Shown one piece after another: positions 57,220-64,000 of a DNA stretch of 64,000 bases (within the stretch, counting starts at the first letter, position 1; every line of letters starts with the position of its first letter). This DNA is from Novosphingobium sp. ZN18A2 (GTDB lineage Bacteria; Pseudomonadota; Alphaproteobacteria; Sphingomonadales; Sphingomonadaceae): assembly GCF_036784765.1 (NCBI RefSeq), contig NZ_CP136651.1, forward strand, positions 2,232,001 through 2,296,000, in the 5' to 3' direction. A program made the translations under genes and the position numbers. Below the pieces are notes generated by a model. That model was given only the letters and a program-made list of their open reading frames with translations, ran no database searches and had not been told where the DNA came from.

Positions 57220-57740
57220 TGGAACCGCCCTTTTCGCCTTTCGAGGGCACGTCCCTTCCCACAGAGCCAAAGCTGGAATTCGCATTCGAGATTCGCATCA
57301 ATTTCCAGAAGCACGAAAGCCTGCCCGACCTGCCGACGGGCGCCGGGCGCGGTTTTGTCTATATCGACAGCGGAACAATCTCCGGGCCGAAACTCAACGG
57401 CATCGTCCTGCCCGGCAGCGGCGGGGACTGGGCGCAGTTCCGCCCCGACGACGTTCTGGCAACCGACGCGCGCTATATGCTCCAGGCCGATGACGGAACG
57501 CGCATCCTGATGCACAACCGCGGATACCTGTGGGGCCGCCAGCCCGACACGATCCGGCGGATGCAGGACTGGATGTTTCGCGATGGTCCCGAAGTGCCGT
57601 TCGAGGAATTTTACCTGCGCGCTGCGCCTTCGTTCGAATGCCCGAAAGGGCCGCACGAATGGCTGATGCGGCACATCTTCATCGGGATCGGCAGCCGCCA
57701 GCGCGACGGCAACACAATCCGTTATTTCGCGCTGCTTTGA
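57219..57740 (+). CDS. DUF3237-domain protein
   Basis: A 173-residue protein matching the DUF3237 family by FEIRINFQKHESLPDLPTGA, GPKLNGIVLPGSGGDWAQFR and MHNRGYLWG. Members are often found in aromatic-degradation gene sets but have no assigned biochemistry. It overlaps the stop of the Tat-signal gene by one base, so the two are coupled. It is convergent with the efflux outer membrane gene, the stops lying within a few bases. Confidence 0.8.
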   Translation: MEPPFSPFEGTSLPTEPKLEFAFEIRINFQKHESLPDLPTGAGRGFVYIDSGTISGPKLNGIVLPGSGGDWAQFRPDDVLATDARYMLQADDGTRILMHNRGYLWGRQPDTIRRMQDWMFRDGPEVPFEEFYLRAAPSFECPKGPHEWLMRHIFIGIGSRQRDGNTIRYFALL

Positions 57741-57741
57741 C

Positions 57742-59145
57742 CTAATTCGCGCCGGCTTCGGCTGTCGCCTGGTCCCCGCCCAGCACGCGGTAAAGCGTCA
57801 CGCGGTTGAGCACCGAGGCGAGCCGAACCGCGACTTCCGACTGCCGCGCCGAATAGAGGCTGCGCTGCGCGACAAGGCTGGTCAGGAAGCTGTCGATCCC
57901 GCCCTTGTAGCGCGCATCGGTCAACCGCGCGGTCGTGGCCGCCGCTTCGGTATTCGCATGGGCTGCGCGCAGGCGCTCGCCAAGCGTGCCCTGTGTGGCC
58001 AGCGCATCGGACACTTCGCGGAACGCCGTCTGGATCGCCTTTTCATAGGTCGCCAGCGCCGCATCGCGCTGCGCTTCGCTGACCTTTACGTTGGCGCGCG
58101 CCCCACCCGCGTTGAAGATCGAATAGCTTGCGTCGCCGGCAGACGTCGCCTTGAAAGCCCCGCCCGCGAACAGGTTCGACAGCGCATCGCTGGCAAAGCC
58201 CAGCAGGCCGGTAAGCGAGATCGACGGAAACAGTTGCGCACGCGCCACGCCGATATCCGCGTTCGCGGCGCGAAGCTGGTATTCGGCCTGGACGACATCC
58301 GGGCGCCGCAACAGAACGCCGGACCTGAGACCCGCCGGAAGCGCGGCGAAGCTGGTATCGATGCCGGCAAGGCTATCCGGCAACAGCGCGGGATCGATCT
58401 CGGTCCCGGCAAGAAGCCGCAGAAGGTTCACGTCCTGCGCCAGCGCGGTTTTCTGGACCGCGATATTGCCTTCTGCGGTCGCGAGAATTTGCTGCGCCTG
58501 GCTTAGATCGGTGCGCGGCGCGATGCCGTTGTCCAGCCTGGCGCGGGTGAGCCGCACGCTTTCGCGAGCGACATTTGCCGTCCCTTGCGCGATGGCCAGC
58601 AGATCGCGATCGGCCGCATATGTGGCCCATGCGCTGGCGATATCCGATACAAGGCCAAGCCGCACGGTCCGCGCGGCCGCTTCGGTCGAAAGCGCCCGGT
58701 CGCGCTGCGCCGCCGTGGCATTCGTCAGCTTGCCGAACAGGTCCAGCTCAAAGCTGGAGACGCCGCCCTGGACCTGGTAAAGATCGGACGTGACGGCGCT
58801 GTTGCCCGTGCCGATCTGCGTTGTGGAGGCCGACGCGCTTACGCCGATTTCCGGAAACTGGGCAGACCGGGTCACGCGGACCTGCGCGCGTGCGGCTTCC
58901 AGGTTGGCCGCCGCAACGCGAAGGTCGCGGTTATTGGCAAGCGCTGTTTCAACCAGCTTCTGCAGGCGCGGATCGCGAAAAACCCGGGTAAACGATACCG
59001 TCGGCAGGTCTGCCTCGCTTTGCGCAAGGTAGGCATCGCCTTCCGGCCATGACGCCGGGACGGGAGCTGCCGGCAATTGCGTGCGCGGCGCGAGCGAGCA
59101 GGCACTCAGCACGGCGGGCGCGGCAAGGATCACCAGGCGTTTCAC
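57742..59145 (-). CDS. RND efflux outer membrane channel (OprM/NodT family)
   Basis: A 467-residue TolC-like lipoprotein: signal with lipobox VLSACS, then the duplicated outer-membrane-factor domain (NRDLRVAAANLEAARAQVRV and DSFLTSLVAQRSLYSARQSE). It forms the exit duct of the tripartite pump. The start is GTG at 59145, overlapping the pump gene stop by 4 bases. Confidence 0.92.
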   Translation of the reverse strand: MKRLVILAAPAVLSACSLAPRTQLPAAPVPASWPEGDAYLAQSEADLPTVSFTRVFRDPRLQKLVETALANNRDLRVAAANLEAARAQVRVTRSAQFPEIGVSASASTTQIGTGNSAVTSDLYQVQGGVSSFELDLFGKLTNATAAQRDRALSTEAAARTVRLGLVSDIASAWATYAADRDLLAIAQGTANVARESVRLTRARLDNGIAPRTDLSQAQQILATAEGNIAVQKTALAQDVNLLRLLAGTEIDPALLPDSLAGIDTSFAALPAGLRSGVLLRRPDVVQAEYQLRAANADIGVARAQLFPSISLTGLLGFASDALSNLFAGGAFKATSAGDASYSIFNAGGARANVKVSEAQRDAALATYEKAIQTAFREVSDALATQGTLGERLRAAHANTEAAATTARLTDARYKGGIDSFLTSLVAQRSLYSARQSEVAVRLASVLNRVTLYRVLGGDQATAEAGAN

Positions 59146-62100
59146 GCCGTCGCCTCCCCGCCATCTTGCGCCGCAGGGTTGTCCTCGCGATGCCCCAGCT
59201 TTTCCTGCAGGGCTTTCAGCGTGTCGCGCGTGCCGCGCCGCACCAGCACGAAGAACAGCGGGATATAGAAGACCGCAAGGATCGTCGCCGCCAGCATGCC
59301 GCCAATCACCGACGTGCCGATCGCGATACGGCTGTTCGCGCCCGCGCCGGTGGAAAGGGCAAGCGGCAGCACGCCGAAGATGAACGCAAAGCTGGTCATC
59401 AGGATCGGCCGCAGGCGAATGCGCGCGGCTTCCAGCGCGGCGTCGATCACGCGCGCGCCTTTCTTTTCCTCCTGCTCGGCAAACTCGATCATCAGGATGG
59501 CGTTCTTTGCGGCCAGCCCCATCGTGGTGAGCAACCCGATCTGGAGATAGACATCGTTTTCAAGCCCGCGCAGCGTCACCGCCAGGATCGCCCCCAGAAG
59601 GCCCAGCGGAATCACGAGCAGAACCGCCACCGGGATCGACCAGCTTTCGTAAAGCGCGGCCAGGCACAGGAATACGACCAGCAGCGAAAGCGCATAGAGG
59701 ACCGGTGCCTGCGTCGTCGACTGGTGCTGTTCATAGGATGAACCGGACCATTCGACGCTGGTGCCCGGAATCTTCGCCGCCAGCGCGGCTATTTCGTCCA
59801 TCGCCTCGCCCGAACTGACGCCCGGCGCCGCCTGCCCCGAAAACTCGTAAGCCGGCAAACCGTTGAAGCGCGAAGTGCTGGTCGGGGTTGTTGCCCACTT
59901 GATCGTAGAGAACGCGGAAAACGGAGTCATCTGGCCGGAAGATCCACGCACATACCATTGCGAAAGATCGGCGGGGGAAGCGCGATAGGCCGCATCGCCC
60001 TGCACATAGACGCGCTTGACACGCCCCTTGTCGATAAAGTCGTTCACGTAACGGCCGCCCCACGCGGTCGAAAGCGTCGCGTTCACATCGGCCTGGGTCA
60101 GGCCATAGGCGGCAAGCCGCTGGGTATCGGTATCCACTTTCAACGTAGCGACATCGGGCAGGTCAGACAGGCGAACCGATGTCAGCTTGGGGTCCGCGTT
60201 GGCTGCTTCCAGCAGGTCGTCGCGCGCCTTGTCGAACTGCTTGCGCGTCAGGCCGCCCGAATTGCGCAGTTCCATCGTGAACCCGTCGGACGAGCTAAGC
60301 CCGCGGATCGCGCCAGGGACCATCACGAAGACCTGCGCGTCGCGCAGTCCGCGCAAGGCCTTGTTGGTTCGCGTGGCGATTGCCTGTGCGGTGTTTCCGG
60401 TGCCCGGGCGCTGGTCCCAGTCGACCAGTTTCATGAAAGCAAGGCCCTGATTCTGACCGCCTGCGCCGCGACCGCCGCCGGCGAGCACGAACAGGATGTT
60501 GATATTCTTCCCTTCCTCGTCGAGCAGGTATTTTTGCACGCGAAGCGCCGTCTTCTCCGCGCGTTCGATTGTCGCACCCGCCGGCAGGCGGAATTGCATG
60601 AACACGCTGCCCTGGTCCTCGTTGGGCAGGAACCCCGTCGGCAGACGCACGAACAGCAACGCCAGGATGCCCACCAGCACCACGTATCCACCAAGGAACA
60701 TCCACTTGCGCGTGACGATCCAGCTGATCGTGTCGCGATACCGCGTGGAAAGCGCGTGGAACCCCTCGTTGAAGCGTACCTGGCCGCGGTGCATCGCGCG
60801 CGCTAACGACGGCCAGTGCCGATCCAGCCACGTCTGCCCCGGTTCGTCCGACTTGCGCTTCAGCAATGTCGCGGTAAGCGCCGGGCTCAGCACCAGGGCG
60901 ACGAGTACCGAAAGAACCATTGCGGAAATGATCGTGATCGAAAACTGCTTGTAGATCACGCCGGTGGAGCCGCCGAAGAACGCCATCGGCAGGAACACGG
61001 CGGACAGCACCAGCGCAATGGCGACAAGCGCGATCTGGATTTCGCGCATCGATTCGATCGTCGCCTCGCGCGGGGTCATGCCCGGGTTTTCTTCCATCAG
61101 CCGCTCGACATTTTCGACCACCACGATCGCATCGTCGACCAACAGGCCGATGGCGAGGACAAGGCCGAACAACGTCAGGGTATTGATCGAAAATCCGACG
61201 ATCGAAAACACGCCGAACGTGCCCAGCAGAACCACCGGCACCGCAATCGCCGGGATCAGCGTGGCCCGCCAGCTTTGCAGGAACACGAACATCACCACGA
61301 TGACCAGAAGGATCGCTTCGAACAGCGATTTCTCCACCTCTTCCACCGACAGCTTGATGAACGATGTGGTATCTTCCGCGTAAGCGACCTGCAGTCCGTC
61401 CGGCAGCCCTTTTTCAAGGTCCGCCATACGCGCTTTGACAAGTTCTGCGGTGCGCAGCGCATCCGCGCCCGGCGACAGCGAAATCGAAATGCCCGCGCCC
61501 GGATGGCCGTTCACGCGGCGTATAGTGTCATAGGACTGCGAACCCATTTCGACGCGCGCCACATCGCCTAGCCGCACGGTCGATCCGTCCGGCGCGGTCT
61601 TTACCACAATCGCCGCGAACTGTTCGGGCGTCTGCAACTTCGACAAAGCGGTAACCGTCGCGTTCAGCATCTGCCCCTTGGGCGCGGGCAGACCGCCGAT
61701 CTCGCCCGCCGCTACTTCGGTGTTCTGCGCTTGAATCGCGGAGATAACGTCGCTGGGCATAAGACCCACGGCCGCGAGTTTCTGCGGGTTGAGCCAGATC
61801 CGCATCGCATGCGGCGCACCATAGACGTTAACGTCGCCCACGCCTTCCACGCGCGACAGCGGGTCCTGGATGTTCGATGTGACATAATCGGCCACATCGT
61901 CGTTCGACCGCGTGTTGGTCTTGTCGAAGACCACCAGCAGCAACAGCCGGTCGGGATTGGATTTCGTAACCGTCACGCCTTGCGCCTGGACCTGCTGCGG
62001 CAAGCGCGGGATCGCGGACTGGACCTTGTTCTGCACCTGGACCTGGGCAATGTCCGGATTCGTGCCCTTGGCGAAAGTGGCGGTGATCGATGCAGAGCCC

Positions 62101-62354
62101 TGCGAACTCGATTGCGAGCTGAAATAGAGCAAACCGTCGATACCGGTCAGCTGCTGCTCTATGATTTGCGTTACGCTGTTTTCGACCGTTTCCGCGGAGG
62201 CGCCGGGATAATTGGCGCGAATGTGCACATTGGTGGGCGCGATGTCGGGATACTGCTCTATCGGCAGGGTCAACAGCGCGCCGATGCCGCCCAGCATGAC
62301 GATGATCGCCAGCACCCAGGCAAAGATCGGCCGATCGATGAAGATGCGCGACAT
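59142..62354 (-). CDS. RND multidrug efflux transporter, HAE-1 (AcrB/MexB) family
   Basis: A 1070-residue inner-membrane proton/drug antiporter with 12 membrane helices. The proton relay is intact: the Asp pair in LAIGLLVDDAIVVVENVERL (helix 4) and Lys in LAAKNAILMIEFAEQ (helix 10). N-terminal MSRIFIDRPIFAWVLAIIVM is typical. It exports hydrophobic drugs, solvents or phenolics; the substrate range is unknown. It is separated by 7 bp from the adaptor gene and coupled to the outer membrane channel gene. Confidence 0.96.
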   Translation of the reverse strand: MSRIFIDRPIFAWVLAIIVMLGGIGALLTLPIEQYPDIAPTNVHIRANYPGASAETVENSVTQIIEQQLTGIDGLLYFSSQSSSQGSASITATFAKGTNPDIAQVQVQNKVQSAIPRLPQQVQAQGVTVTKSNPDRLLLLVVFDKTNTRSNDDVADYVTSNIQDPLSRVEGVGDVNVYGAPHAMRIWLNPQKLAAVGLMPSDVISAIQAQNTEVAAGEIGGLPAPKGQMLNATVTALSKLQTPEQFAAIVVKTAPDGSTVRLGDVARVEMGSQSYDTIRRVNGHPGAGISISLSPGADALRTAELVKARMADLEKGLPDGLQVAYAEDTTSFIKLSVEEVEKSLFEAILLVIVVMFVFLQSWRATLIPAIAVPVVLLGTFGVFSIVGFSINTLTLFGLVLAIGLLVDDAIVVVENVERLMEENPGMTPREATIESMREIQIALVAIALVLSAVFLPMAFFGGSTGVIYKQFSITIISAMVLSVLVALVLSPALTATLLKRKSDEPGQTWLDRHWPSLARAMHRGQVRFNEGFHALSTRYRDTISWIVTRKWMFLGGYVVLVGILALLFVRLPTGFLPNEDQGSVFMQFRLPAGATIERAEKTALRVQKYLLDEEGKNINILFVLAGGGRGAGGQNQGLAFMKLVDWDQRPGTGNTAQAIATRTNKALRGLRDAQVFVMVPGAIRGLSSSDGFTMELRNSGGLTRKQFDKARDDLLEAANADPKLTSVRLSDLPDVATLKVDTDTQRLAAYGLTQADVNATLSTAWGGRYVNDFIDKGRVKRVYVQGDAAYRASPADLSQWYVRGSSGQMTPFSAFSTIKWATTPTSTSRFNGLPAYEFSGQAAPGVSSGEAMDEIAALAAKIPGTSVEWSGSSYEQHQSTTQAPVLYALSLLVVFLCLAALYESWSIPVAVLLVIPLGLLGAILAVTLRGLENDVYLQIGLLTTMGLAAKNAILMIEFAEQEEKKGARVIDAALEAARIRLRPILMTSFAFIFGVLPLALSTGAGANSRIAIGTSVIGGMLAATILAVFYIPLFFVLVRRGTRDTLKALQEKLGHREDNPAAQDGGEATA

Positions 62355-62361
62355 CTGGTCG

Positions 62362-63537
62362 TCAGCCGCCCTGCTTGCCCGCGCCGCCGGCCGGTGCGCC
62401 CACCTTCTGCGGCGTGGACGCCGGCACGGCCTTTACCGGCGTACCGCTCTTCAGGTTGTTGAGCCCTTGCGTGATGACCTTGTCTCCGGGAGCGAGCCCG
62501 CCGGTCACCACCCAGTTTTCGCCCGATGTGCGGTCGGCGGTGACGGTACGCCGCATGGCCTTGCCGTCCTTGCCGACAAGCATGACATAGGCCGCACCGG
62601 TGAAATCGCGTTGCACGCCCTGTTGCGGAACAAGATAGGCGTTCCTGTCCGTTGCCTGGTCGAACACGGCGTTTACGAACATACCGGGCAGCAGAAGCCC
62701 CTTGGGATTGGGAAAACGCGCGCGCAGGGTGACCGTGCCCGTACCCTGGCTGACCGTCACTTCCGAGAACTGCACTTTCCCGACAAAGCCATAGTCGCTG
62801 CCGTCGTCCAGCTTGAGGTGTACTGTCGTGCTGCCGGGAGAAACGCCGCCCGCGGCGAGTTTCTGCCTCAGCCGCGTCAGGTCGCCCGCCGATTGCTGCA
62901 TATCGACGTAAACCGGATCGGTACGCTGTATGACGGCAAGCGGTTCGGTCTGGTTTCCGCTGACCAGCGCACCGACGGTAAATAGCGATCGCCCTATGCG
63001 CCCGCTGATCGGCGCGGGCACGGTTGTGAAGCGAAGGTTCACCCTGGCGGTCTGAAGCGCGGCGCGTGCCTGTGCGACTTGCGCCTTTGCCTGTCGGGAC
63101 GCGGCCAGCACATCGGTGTAATCCTGCTTGGCCACTGCTTCCATTTCGACAAGCGGCTTGTACCGCTCTGCCTTGGCGCTCGCTGCCTCTGCGCTCGCCT
63201 GCGCGCTGGTCAGGTTGGCCTGCGCTTGGGCGACCGCGGCACTGTAAAGGCTGGGATCGATCTGGAACAGCGGCTGGCCCGCCTTCACATAGCCGCCTTC
63301 GTCGAAGAAGCGGCGCTTGATCAAACCGCTGACCTGCGGCCGCACTTCGCTTGTCTCGAAGGCGACGACGCGCCCGCCGAGGTTCACGGGGACCGGCACC
63401 GACGATGGCTTCACCGCGACAAAGCCGACGGTCGGCGCCGGGCGCTTCGCATTCTGGGCATCGCCGCCCGAACAGGAAACGAGCGCAAGGGAAACCAGGG
63501 CGGGCAGCCCGAATCTGACGACTGGCGGGACGCGCAT
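62362..63537 (-). CDS. RND efflux periplasmic adaptor (MexA/AcrA family, lipoprotein)
   Basis: A 391-residue membrane-fusion protein with lipobox LALVSC, lipoyl-like domain (RVVAFETSEVRPQVSGLIKR and GGYVKAGQPLFQIDPSLYSA), alpha-hairpin, and a beta-barrel region (FTTVPAPISGRIGRSLFTVG). It links the pump to the outer membrane channel. I chose the ATG (63537) that opens the signal; longer frames start in the 228-bp upstream gap. It is the first gene of the efflux operon. Confidence 0.92.
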   Translation of the reverse strand: MRVPPVVRFGLPALVSLALVSCSGGDAQNAKRPAPTVGFVAVKPSSVPVPVNLGGRVVAFETSEVRPQVSGLIKRRFFDEGGYVKAGQPLFQIDPSLYSAAVAQAQANLTSAQASAEAASAKAERYKPLVEMEAVAKQDYTDVLAASRQAKAQVAQARAALQTARVNLRFTTVPAPISGRIGRSLFTVGALVSGNQTEPLAVIQRTDPVYVDMQQSAGDLTRLRQKLAAGGVSPGSTTVHLKLDDGSDYGFVGKVQFSEVTVSQGTGTVTLRARFPNPKGLLLPGMFVNAVFDQATDRNAYLVPQQGVQRDFTGAAYVMLVGKDGKAMRRTVTADRTSGENWVVTGGLAPGDKVITQGLNNLKSGTPVKAVPASTPQKVGAPAGGAGKQGG

Positions 63538-63605
63538 AGGGTGCTTCGTCTGCTCCGGTTTATCTGGTCGCAAGGTTAGGATTTGCATCCTTTTGCTGCA
63601 TCTGC

Positions 63606-63648
63606 TCACAAATGCAAGCATGCTTCCTTTCACTGCGACAATTTGTGA
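63606..63648. promoter_or_regulatory. Spaced inverted repeat and palindrome upstream of the efflux operon
   Basis: TCACAAAT (63606-63613) and ATTTGTGA (63641-63648) are exact reverse complements, with the 10-bp palindrome AAGCATGCTT at 63616-63625 between them. They lie about 70-110 bp before the adaptor start. Confidence 0.4.
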
Positions 63649-63678
63649 CATTGGCAACCACCCTATGCCGGACTTGCC

Positions 63679-63694
63679 TTAATCGATCGATTAA
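63679..63694. promoter_or_regulatory. 16-bp perfect palindrome upstream of the enoyl-CoA hydratase gene
   Basis: TTAATCGATCGATTAA is a perfect palindrome 71 bp before the enoyl-CoA hydratase ATG and about 140 bp from the efflux adaptor start. It closely matches the site upstream of the racemase at 31498-31509. It is probably a TetR-family operator. Confidence 0.6.
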
Positions 63695-63765
63695 ACCTAA
63701 GTACCCTCCCGGAAAACGCATTCGCGCAAAATTTGGCTTTTGGGAAAGTCTGGAAGGATCAAGGC

Positions 63766-64000
63766 ATGGCGGATCAACCGTTGATCGTGGAACGTCGCGA
63801 CGAAGTGGAAATCGTGACACTCAACCGGCCCGACCGGCTCAATGCCATGAACGAGGGCCTGATCTTCGGCTTGCGCGATTATTTCACGGGGCTGGCCGAC
63901 CGGCAGGACGTTCGCGTGGTGATCCTGCGTGCCGAAGGCCGGGCGTTTTGCGCCGGGCTCGATTTCGGGGCGTGGAAGAACGACGGATCGCGCGGGGCCA
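63766..64000 (+). CDS. Enoyl-CoA hydratase/isomerase (crotonase family), 5' part only
   Basis: The frame is open to the end of the window, giving 78 residues. MADQPLIVERRDEVEIVTLN, RPDRLNAMNEGLIFGLRDYF and LRAEGRAFCAGLDFGAW contain the crotonase landmarks, including the oxyanion-hole segment around FCAGLD. Crotonases hydrate or isomerise enoyl-CoA in beta-oxidation or aromatic-acid side-chain breakdown. AAGGATCAAGG lies just upstream of the ATG. It shares a 228-bp divergent promoter with the efflux operon, which contains a 16-bp palindrome. Confidence 0.9.
   Translation, partial: MADQPLIVERRDEVEIVTLNRPDRLNAMNEGLIFGLRDYFTGLADRQDVRVVILRAEGRAFCAGLDFGAWKNDGSRGA

Overview
The window is high-GC (roughly 65%) DNA that reads as chromosome from an alphaproteobacterium of the order Sphingomonadales, probably Novosphingobium or a close relative. 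The pointers are the trpGDC-moaC-moeA-lexA-comEC-gltX-gltA block, an alphaproteobacterial LexA box (GTTC-N7-GTTC), an alphaproteobacterial RpoH-type promoter in front of dnaK, the rph-rdgB-hemW-xerC run, PEP-CTERM/exosortase-linked prsK/prsR, and several aromatic or acyl-CoA catabolic genes. The genus is an inference. I saw no tRNA, rRNA, CRISPR array, complete insertion sequence or prophage.

Layout. 1-6 kb: end of a glycosyltransferase, bamD, an Rrf2 regulator, benzoylformate decarboxylase, a PanE-like reductase and an FAD monooxygenase. 6-18.5 kb: tryptophan and molybdenum-cofactor genes, lexA, comEC, gltX and gltA, with a glutaminyl cyclase and a TraB/GumN-like protein inserted between trpC and moaC. 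18.5-25.3 kb: a group with a kinase-like protein that lacks a phospho-accepting His, a degenerate Hpt protein and a TipN-like membrane coiled-coil protein. 25.5-31.5 kb: amino acid permease, panB, a DUF475/TerC transporter behind a foldable leader, and a BASS transporter coupled to an alpha-methylacyl-CoA racemase. 31.5-38.3 kb: a four-gene PEP-CTERM-associated exopolysaccharide regulatory operon. 38.4-49.7 kb: a patatin-like protein and the heat-shock genes dnaK, dnaJ, grpE and hrcA, interspersed with a copper chaperone, an HExxH protein, an indoleamine 2,3-dioxygenase homologue and a frameshifted isochorismatase-family gene. 49.8-54 kb: rph-rdgB-hemW-xerC with a CAP-domain gene inserted. 54-57.7 kb: a p-cresol-methylhydroxylase-like flavocytochrome cluster. 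57.7-64 kb: a tripartite RND efflux operon and the start of an enoyl-CoA hydratase gene.

How the parts connect. trpGD, trpC, moaC/moeA and lexA run in one direction, but a hairpin at the end of trpD and the inserted genes probably split them into separate transcripts. The heat-shock genes form two units, dnaK-dnaJ and hrcA-grpE. PrsK and PrsR are a sensor-regulator pair next to the sugar transferase they are expected to control. The racemase promoter and the enoyl-CoA hydratase upstream region carry near-identical palindromes, suggesting one repressor may control both acyl-CoA genes. An 84-bp structured repeat occurs twice in opposite orientation, both times between convergent genes. The best candidates for something undescribed are the His-less kinase/Hpt neighbourhood, the leader RNA before the DUF475 gene, the shared palindrome and the structured repeat.
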